Positions 24,185 through 28,962 of a stretch of DNA of 28,962 nucleotides are shown one piece after another. Below the pieces are notes generated by a model. The model was given only the letters and a program-made list of their open reading frames with translations. It was not told the DNA's origin and searched no databases. The position numbers were made by a program, and so were the translations under genes. Origin of the DNA: an uncultured Lachnospiraceae bacterium. Its GTDB lineage: Bacteria > Bacillota > Clostridia > Lachnospirales > Lachnospiraceae. The stretch is from NCBI GenBank assembly GCA_934402055.1, contig CAKRTC010000027.1:1-28962 (forward strand). Reading direction: 5' to 3'. Every line of letters starts with the position of its first letter. Position 1 is the first letter of the stretch.

Positions 24185-25087
24185 ATGAGTAGGACAACAA
24201 AGGGCGTAATGCTCTCAATATTGACTCCTGTGCTCTGGGGCATAATGTCTATCCCGATAAGAACACTTAATGAGTACGGAATATCAAGCCAGGATCTTGC
24301 ATTTTTCCGCTGTGCCGTATCCGGTATAGGCTTGTTCATCTTCAATCTCTTCGTAGACAGAGAGGTGCTTCGCATAGATCCAAAGGGTGTCATCATAAGC
24401 GCTCTCTACGGCTGCTTTTCCTACGGACTGAGCTTTACCGCTTATGCTCTTGCAGTTGAGCGTATACCTGTGGCAGTGGCAATGGTGCTGATGTTCTTAT
24501 GTCCGGTATGGGTAAGCCTGCTGAACAGGATCATTTTCAAGGAGAAATTGGGTGCGGTAAATACCGTGAGTATAATCATATGCCTTATAGGTGCGGTACT
24601 GGTATCAAATATACTGAGCATAAAGGATGTGAAGCTTGATGTGTTCGGTATAGTATGTGCACTTATAAACGGCTTCGGAGCCGGACTGCAGCTGATAATA
24701 CCGAGATATTTCGAAGGAAAATACAAGAAGAACACCTTTGTGGTATACGGATTCATATGCTCGGCTTTAATGCTCATGTTCTTCACCAATTTCGGCGTTG
24801 TTAATACGGCTGTAGCGGCAGATCCGTTACGTGTCACAAGCAATATGATACTGCTAAGCGTGGTATGTACCCTGATAGCAAATTATGTGTTTGTTATCGC
24901 ATCCTCATATATCAGCAGTACCCTTGTGAGCATACTTTCGGCGCTTGAGGTCGTAGTCGGATCACTCGTGGGCATACTTATCTACAAGGAAACCATGAAT
25001 GCGGCACAGAGCTTCGGAGCGGTAATCATAGTGATAGGAGCCTTGCTGCCTAATATATTGCCTATGCTAAAGCGCAGCAAAAGTTAA
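24185..25087 (+). CDS. EamA/DMT-superfamily transporter
   Basis: This 300-residue integral membrane protein has about ten hydrophobic helices arranged as two EamA repeats (about 5-140 and 150-292). The segments LTPVLWGIMSIPIRTL and LSALEVVVGSLVGILIYKETMNAAQSFGAVIIVIGALL are typical of drug/metabolite exporters. The substrate cannot be read from sequence. It begins 3 bases after the preceding gene; the nearest GGAG is about 12 bases upstream, so expression probably depends on coupling in the murA operon. No terminator is visible after the stop before the tRNA-Arg promoter. Confidence 0.88.
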   Translation: MSRTTKGVMLSILTPVLWGIMSIPIRTLNEYGISSQDLAFFRCAVSGIGLFIFNLFVDREVLRIDPKGVIISALYGCFSYGLSFTAYALAVERIPVAVAMVLMFLCPVWVSLLNRIIFKEKLGAVNTVSIIICLIGAVLVSNILSIKDVKLDVFGIVCALINGFGAGLQLIIPRYFEGKYKKNTFVVYGFICSALMLMFFTNFGVVNTAVAADPLRVTSNMILLSVVCTLIANYVFVIASSYISSTLVSILSALEVVVGSLVGILIYKETMNAAQSFGAVIIVIGALLPNILPMLKRSKS

Positions 25088-25093
25088 AATTCT

Positions 25094-25122
25094 TTGACGA
25101 TAGGTGTAAATTGTGTTATTCT
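25094..25122 (+). promoter_or_regulatory. tRNA-Arg promoter
   Basis: TTGACG (25094-25099) and TATTCT (25117-25122) are 17 bases apart. Initiation near 25129 leaves a leader of about 95 bases containing a 10-bp stem, AGGTCTGTAG/CTGCAGACCT (25127-25168). Confidence 0.6.
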
Positions 25123-25223
25123 AAGCAGGTCTGTAGAAGTACGCTTAAGGCAATACCTCTGCAGACCTTGCAAAAGCCGTAGACATGAATGTTTCGACAG
25201 CTATGTCATACAGCAATATAAAT

Positions 25224-25297
25224 GTTTCTGTAGCTCAGCAGGATAGAGCGTTCGCCTCCTAAGCGAAAGGTCGTGCGTTCGAATCGCATCAGGAACA
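25224..25297 (+). tRNA. tRNA-Arg (anticodon CCU)
   Basis: This is a 74-base cloverleaf. The acceptor stem is GTTTCTG/CAGGAAC with one wobble and discriminator A. The D arm is GCTC...GAGC, and the anticodon arm TTCGC-CTCCTAA-GCGAA gives anticodon CCU, reading AGG. The T arm is GTGCG-TTCGAAT-CGCAT. CCA is not encoded. It is followed at once by a strong terminator and marks the start of the accessory segment; tRNA-Arg 3' ends are common integration sites, though no duplicated tRNA end was found in the window. Confidence 0.96.
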
Positions 25298-25304
25298 GAT
25301 TATA

Positions 25305-25344
25305 AGAGTCTTATATCCGTTAAAGCGGGTATAAGGCTCTTTTT
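25305..25344 (+). terminator. terminator after tRNA-Arg (repeat copy 1)
   Basis: A 15-bp stem AGAGTCTTATATCCG/CGGGTATAAGGCTCT has a 6-base loop and a T-tract. It is 32 of 36 bases identical to the terminator at 26833-26868. Confidence 0.92.
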
Positions 25345-25591
25345 GCGGTGCCGTAAAAGCAGATGGGGAAGTTGATTAATGTATGGTTTAGAAGATATTT
25401 TTGTCTTTGACATTATGATTTTCTTGGTTGACGTTCGTGTTTATTCTACTTACGATATAAGTATGAAAGGACGGAGTTTTTAGGATTAGGATGACCAAAT
25501 TCAAAATCTTGATGCTATTTAAATTCGCAAAAAATACATTTTCTATAGTGGATGAATAATGGTATCCGTACACGCTTTTGGAGGAAGGGTA
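25345..25591 (+). promoter_or_regulatory. AT-rich gap with probable promoter of the DUF4230 pair
   Basis: The gap from the terminator to the first DUF4230 gene is AT-rich and holds no supported gene. TTGACG (25428-25433) and TACGAT (25451-25456), 17 bases apart, are the best promoter candidate and would give a leader of about 130 bases. The ribosome site GGAGG at 25580-25584 decides the start at 25592. Confidence 0.4.
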
Positions 25592-26191
25592 ATGGAAGAA
25601 AAGCAAACAAGCGTAACAGGTAAAAAAATATTGAAGCGGCTTTCGACAATTGTACTTGTTATCTTGGTAATAGTTGCGGCAGTGGTCGGAACAAAGAGCA
25701 CAAGCAAAAAAGACGCTCCTGATATTATCAGTAAAGCGACACTTGAAAGAATTATTAATATCAGTGATCTTTCAACTTTTGAAGCAGTCTATAACGGTGT
25801 TGCAAAAGTAATGAATGAAAAGAAGCCGGAAAAAATAGATTATTATGTTTCTTATGATGCCAAGGTAAAAGCAGGACTGGATTTTGAAAAAGTTGACTTG
25901 GAAATAGACAAAAACAGAAAAGTCATTACTGTAAAATTACCTGAAATCAAAATTACAGATGTAAATGTGGATATAGCTTCGCTGGACTACATATTTGTGA
26001 ATGATAAGGCAAATACTGAGACTGTGTCAGTTCAGGCTTATGAGAAATGTATTGAGGATGTTACAAACGAAAGTGCTGATGAGGATGCAATTTGTACATT
26101 GGCAGAACAAAATGCACACAATATCATAGAGGCGCTGATAAGTCCCTTCGTTAAGCAGTTGGATGAAGAATATCAGCTTGTGATCGAGTAA
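25592..26191 (+). CDS. DUF4230 domain protein, membrane-anchored
   Basis: This 199-residue protein matches the uncharacterised DUF4230 family. The ATG at 25592 is preferred over an in-frame ATG at 25559 because GGAGGAAGG lies at the proper distance. A basic start and one transmembrane helix (about 17-36) place the rest outside the membrane. The DUF4230 domain spans about 46-198, with ERIINISDLSTFEAVYNGVAKV, an alternating strand segment VDLEIDKNRKVITVKLPEIKITDVNVD and a helical end NAHNIIEALISPFVKQL. It is followed 12 bases later by a paralogous lipoprotein. Codon use looks more AT-rich than the neighbouring core genes. Confidence 0.82.
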   Translation: MEEKQTSVTGKKILKRLSTIVLVILVIVAAVVGTKSTSKKDAPDIISKATLERIINISDLSTFEAVYNGVAKVMNEKKPEKIDYYVSYDAKVKAGLDFEKVDLEIDKNRKVITVKLPEIKITDVNVDIASLDYIFVNDKANTETVSVQAYEKCIEDVTNESADEDAICTLAEQNAHNIIEALISPFVKQLDEEYQLVIE

Positions 26192-26203
26192 GGAGAGCGG
26201 AAA

Positions 26204-26809
26204 ATGAAGAAGATAATCGGCATGATACTCATGAGCATTATATGTATTTCCCTTACAGCCTGCACTTCCGAGGAACAAGTCAAAGAGATTACGCCTCAGG
26301 CATCTCAAATGAAGTCTATTTGTGAACTGGCAACAATGGAGTGCTATTATCATAATGTAGCCAAATATTCCGAAAAGGATGCAACCGGGACTTTATGGTG
26401 GAAAAAAGACAGGAAATTCTGGGTGGAATATGCAGGTGTTGTTACGATAGGAATTGATGCCACACGTCTTAATATTGAGGTCAATGAAGATAAGGTTATT
26501 ATATCGATTCCGCCGGCAAAGGTTTTAGGATGCAAGGTCGATCAGTCAACGCTAAATGATGAATCATTTATTATTGCCAAGGACTCTGCCAAAGTCGAGG
26601 CCGAACATCAGACTGAGGCATTTAAGGAGGCACAATTAAAAATGCAGGAAGAAGCAAGCAGTGATGCTGTATTGCTTGCAAGTGCACAGCAAAGAGCGCA
26701 GAAGTTATTGGAAGATTACGTTAATAACATCGGTAACTGTATAGGCAAATCATATAAAATAGAATGGATATATTTGGAAAATGCGGAAAAGCTGCAGACT
26801 ACTGATTAA
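26204..26809 (+). CDS. DUF4230 family lipoprotein
   Basis: This 201-residue protein has a lipoprotein signal peptide: MKK, a hydrophobic stretch, then lipobox LTAC with Cys20 as the lipidated residue. The mature part resembles the upstream protein: a SICELATMECYYHNVAKYS segment, a WVEYAGVVTIGIDATRLNIEV...KVIISIPPAKVLG strand region and a C-terminal QQRAQKLLEDYVNNI helix. This is a divergent DUF4230 domain. AAGGAGAG precedes the ATG. The pair probably acts together at the outer face of the membrane. The function is unknown; nothing here identifies a partner. Confidence 0.82.
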   Translation: MKKIIGMILMSIICISLTACTSEEQVKEITPQASQMKSICELATMECYYHNVAKYSEKDATGTLWWKKDRKFWVEYAGVVTIGIDATRLNIEVNEDKVIISIPPAKVLGCKVDQSTLNDESFIIAKDSAKVEAEHQTEAFKEAQLKMQEEASSDAVLLASAQQRAQKLLEDYVNNIGNCIGKSYKIEWIYLENAEKLQTTD

Positions 26810-26832
26810 GCATTTTTAAACGAAATTAAATG

Positions 26833-26871
26833 AGAGTCTTATATTCGTGAAAGCGGGTGTAAGACTCTTTT
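26833..26871 (+). terminator. terminator after the DUF4230 pair (repeat copy 2)
   Basis: A 15-bp stem AGAGTCTTATATTCG/CGGGTGTAAGACTCT has a TGAAAG loop and TTTT. It matches the post-tRNA-Arg terminator at 32 of 36 bases; three of the four changes fall in the stem and keep pairing, and one is in the loop. Confidence 0.9.
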
Positions 26872-26962
26872 GGAAATTGTTTTTGAGAAATAATGCATTG
26901 TAATGTGAACTGTTCAACGCAATTTGTTGTCATATAATCTATTTTAACTTTTAGATTAAGAT

Positions 26963-27018
26963 GTTTTGCGGATTGAAACCGCAAAACTATTTGAAAACTG
27001 GAATAATTACGATATACT
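26963..27018 (+). promoter_or_regulatory. hairpin and probable promoter of the AAA ATPase gene
   Basis: A perfect 9-bp hairpin GTTTTGCGG/CCGCAAAAC (26963-26987) is followed directly by TTGAAA (26991-26996) and TATACT (27013-27018), 16 bases apart. A TATAAT at 26933-26938 lies upstream but lacks a clear -35. The hairpin could be a repressor operator or an attenuator. The rest of 26872-27041 shows nothing else. Confidence 0.4.
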
Positions 27019-27041
27019 ACATACAAAAGGAGGCGATAATA

Positions 27042-28253
27042 ATGATTAATAGGCCTTTGTATGTAGATAAGATCATGGCTTATGCGGATACGCCATTTGT
27101 GAAAATCCTCACAGGAGTACGACGCTGCGGGAAATCAACGATTCTGAAAATGATTATGGAGCAGCTTAAAAACCTTCGGAATATTCCGGAGGAGCGTATT
27201 GTCAGCTGCCGTTATGATTCAATGGAATTTGAAGATATGACAGCTAAGGAGATGTACATACAGCTGAAAGATCGTCTTTCCACGGAAGGTAAAACATATC
27301 TTTTTCTCGATGAAGTTCAGGAAATCAATGGGTGGGAAAAGGTTGTTAATTCGTTGATGTCGGACTTTGATGTTGACTTATATGTTACAGGTTCCAACTC
27401 TAGGATGATGTCCTCAGAAATCTCGACTTATCTGACAGGACGCTATGTGTCATTTCGTATTTTCACGCTCTCTTTTTCGGAATACCTGAAGTTTAAGCAG
27501 CAGTATGCAGAGCTTGGTGAACCGAAAGCAGAGTTGGCAAACTATGTACGATTGGGCGGGTTCCCGGCAACGCATCTGCATGAATATTCTCAGGATGAGG
27601 TCTATACTATCGTGAGGGATATCTACAACTCAACGATCTTCTCTGATATTGTTAAACGAAATCAAGTGAGAAAGATAGATCAATTGGAGCGTGTCGTAAA
27701 ATATACCTTTAATAATGTCGGAAACACCTTTTCAGCAAAATCTATCGCTGATTATCTAAAAGCCGAACACCGTTCGTTGAACAACGAAACCGTCTACAGT
27801 TACCTTGAAAAGCTGGAAAAGGCATATTTGCTTCACCGATGTTCCAGATTCGATTTACAAGGAAAGGAAATCCTCAAAACACAGGAAAAGTTCTATCTTG
27901 CAGACACTGCACTTAGGTATAGCGTTTTGGGATATAATTCCGATAGTGTAGCATCCGGCCTTGAGAATGTTGTATATCTGGAACTCTGTCGCAGAGGGTA
28001 TAGCGTCTATGTCGGCAAGTCAGGAAACTGCGAGATAGATTTTGTTGCTGTACGACAAAATGAAAAGCTTTATGTGCAGGTTACACAGGAGCTTAGTTCT
28101 CTTAAAACTGAAAAACGAGAATACGACAGATTACTGGATATCCATGATAATTATCCAAAGTATGTTCTGACAACCGATGCGTTCTCGGGAGGAAACTATG
28201 AGGGAATCAAGACGATGCACATAGCAGACTTTCTGTTAAGCTCTGAATATTGA
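27042..28253 (+). CDS. AAA-family ATP-binding protein with DUF4143
   Basis: This cytosolic P-loop ATPase of the AAA_14/DUF4143 type has 403 residues. The ATG at 27042 is chosen because AAGGAGG (27027-27033) is spaced 8 bases; an upstream in-frame ATG at 26961 lies within the promoter hairpin. Walker A GVRRCGKS is at 25-32, Walker B TYLFLDEVQ at 85-93 and the sensor TGSNS at 116-120. The DUF4143 domain (about 195-365) contains a winged-helix-like FSAKSIADYLKAEHRSLNNETVYSYLEKLEKAYLLHRCSRFD. It ends with a nuclease-like fold segment CEIDFVAVRQNEKLYVQVTQEL, resembling a PD-(D/E)XK core (D-x(n)-V-Q). Such proteins are widespread and poorly understood, often on accessory DNA. Confidence 0.9.
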   Translation: MINRPLYVDKIMAYADTPFVKILTGVRRCGKSTILKMIMEQLKNLRNIPEERIVSCRYDSMEFEDMTAKEMYIQLKDRLSTEGKTYLFLDEVQEINGWEKVVNSLMSDFDVDLYVTGSNSRMMSSEISTYLTGRYVSFRIFTLSFSEYLKFKQQYAELGEPKAELANYVRLGGFPATHLHEYSQDEVYTIVRDIYNSTIFSDIVKRNQVRKIDQLERVVKYTFNNVGNTFSAKSIADYLKAEHRSLNNETVYSYLEKLEKAYLLHRCSRFDLQGKEILKTQEKFYLADTALRYSVLGYNSDSVASGLENVVYLELCRRGYSVYVGKSGNCEIDFVAVRQNEKLYVQVTQELSSLKTEKREYDRLLDIHDNYPKYVLTTDAFSGGNYEGIKTMHIADFLLSSEY

Positions 28254-28325
28254 ATTATAATGATGTTGAGATAAAGATTGCAGATAGCGAATCGGTGAAT
28301 TGAAAGAGGGAGGAGATAAAGGTAA

Positions 28326-28796
28326 ATGAGGATCAGAAAAGCAGAAGAGAAAGATATTCCGAGAATCATGGAATTGTTGGGACAGGTATTGGAGCTCCAT
28401 GCAGAGATACGTCCGGATATTTTTATTCCGGGAACTACAAAATACACAGTCACCGAGCTGGCTGAGCTTTTGAAGCAGGAGGATAAGCCTGTCTACCTTG
28501 CGGTAAATGATGAGGATGTATGCCGGGGATACGCCTTCTGTCAGCTTAAGGAGCAGGATTTTTCAACCAATATGGTACAGTTTAAGTCGTTGTTCATCGA
28601 TGATCTGTGTGTTGATAAAGATGCGCGTGGACAGCATATCGGTGAATATCTGTTTGAATATGTAAAACAAGAGGCAAAAACGCTTGGCTGCTATGAAGTG
28701 ACCTTAAACGTATGGGCGGGAAATACTTCGGCAGAGCATTTCTATGAAAAGATGGGTATGAAGACACAGGAACGACGGATGGAATATATCCTGTGA
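28326..28796 (+). CDS. GNAT-family N-acetyltransferase
   Basis: This 156-residue protein probably transfers an acetyl group from acetyl-CoA to an unknown amine. It has the GNAT fold: an N-terminal MRIRKAEEKDIPRIMELLGQ, motif A with LFIDDLCVDKDARGQHIGEYLFE (the pyrophosphate-binding RGQHIG at 101-106), and motif B LNVWAGNTSAEHFYEKMGMKTQERRMEYIL. A purine-rich GGGAGGAG and AAAGG lie before the ATG. It is followed by a terminator and the group II intron. The substrate cannot be inferred. Confidence 0.92.
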   Translation: MRIRKAEEKDIPRIMELLGQVLELHAEIRPDIFIPGTTKYTVTELAELLKQEDKPVYLAVNDEDVCRGYAFCQLKEQDFSTNMVQFKSLFIDDLCVDKDARGQHIGEYLFEYVKQEAKTLGCYEVTLNVWAGNTSAEHFYEKMGMKTQERRMEYIL

Positions 28797-28853
28797 AAAT
28801 CCGGAAAATTGTCGGTCACTATGTCCCCCGGCATTAAAGAGGTGCATGTTGTG

Positions 28854-28891
28854 AAAAGACGGTGGTCGCTTACCCGCCGTCTTTTCATTTT
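28854..28891 (+). terminator. terminator after the GNAT gene, intron target
   Basis: A 12-bp stem AAAAGACGGTGG/CCGCCGTCTTTT (one T-G pair) has an 8-base loop and is followed by CATTTT. It is a good bidirectional terminator. The putative intron begins directly after it. Confidence 0.88.
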
Positions 28892-28962
28892 GTTTGCGCG
28901 CCATGGGCGCGCTCTAACGGGTGAAAGTCCCAAACACACCTAGGCAACGAGGAAGTGTATAG
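28892..28962 (+). mobile_element. group II intron 5' end (class C-like), truncated by the window
   Basis: The sequence begins GTTTG, close to the group II 5' consensus GUGYG. It then forms a GCGCGCC/GGCGCGC stem with a 3-base loop (28896-28912), followed by TCTAACGGGTGAAAGTCCC (a GGG-TGAAAGT-CCC hairpin) and GAGGAAGTGTATAG. This is the domain I order of class C introns such as the Oceanobacillus iheyensis one (stem, then a GGGUGARAGUCCC segment, then a GAAG-containing segment). The rest of the ribozyme and any reverse transcriptase lie beyond the window. Confidence 0.82.

Noticed and set aside
25224..26900. att-type duplication of the tRNA-Arg 3' end
   Set aside because: I looked for a repeat of TTCGAATCGCATCAGG downstream and saw none; only the terminator is repeated, so an integrase-type insertion is not supported.
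1..28962. CRISPR arrays, insertion sequences or prophage genes
   Set aside because: No regularly spaced repeats, transposase, or phage-type gene was seen; the only mobile element is the intron at the right edge.

Overview
This window is the chromosomal replication-origin region of a Firmicute, most likely a Lachnospiraceae-type Clostridium relative. The evidence is the gene content (dnaA, dnaN, recF, gyrB, gyrA on one side; rpmH, rnpA, yidD, yidC, jag on the other), the protein sequences themselves, a DUF4446 gene and a probable DUF3881 gene beside parAB and murA, and moderate-to-low GC. The genus cannot be fixed from sequence alone. Genes left of about 9.0 kb read leftward and genes to the right read rightward, so transcription points away from the origin on both arms.

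Layout, left arm (minus strand): a strong stable-RNA-type promoter firing out of the window at its left edge; tRNA-Ser(GCU) with its own consensus promoter; a terminator; then gyrA, gyrB, recF, dnaN and dnaA, in transcription order dnaA-dnaN-recF-gyrB-gyrA. Both gaps around dnaA carry DnaA-box-like 9-mers, mostly TTATCAACA rather than TTATCCACA. The dnaN/dnaA gap also carries an array of six TAG-type triplets next to a GC cluster and a DnaA-box-like 9-mer, which is the architecture of a DnaA-trio basal unwinding element.

Right arm (plus strand): rpmH, rnpA, yidD, yidC and jag (ribosomal protein, RNase P protein, membrane insertion, RNA binding); then mnmG, rsmG and mnmE (tRNA and rRNA modification) in a non-canonical order; then parA, parB, a DUF4446 gene and a large membrane-anchored protein of unknown function. 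Two perfect parS sites lie inside mnmE and parB. Next come murA with a long, hairpin-rich leader, a probable DUF3881 protein and an EamA-type transporter.

From tRNA-Arg(CCU) at 25.2 kb onward the content becomes accessory: a tandem pair of DUF4230 proteins (one membrane-anchored, one lipoprotein) bracketed by two near-identical terminators, an AAA/DUF4143 ATPase, a GNAT acetyltransferase, and at the right edge the 5' end of a group II intron (class C-like) placed immediately after a terminator. Genuinely uncharacterised material is limited: the 843-residue protein at 19.2-21.7 kb, the murA leader, the repeated terminator around the DUF4230 pair, and the details of the origin.
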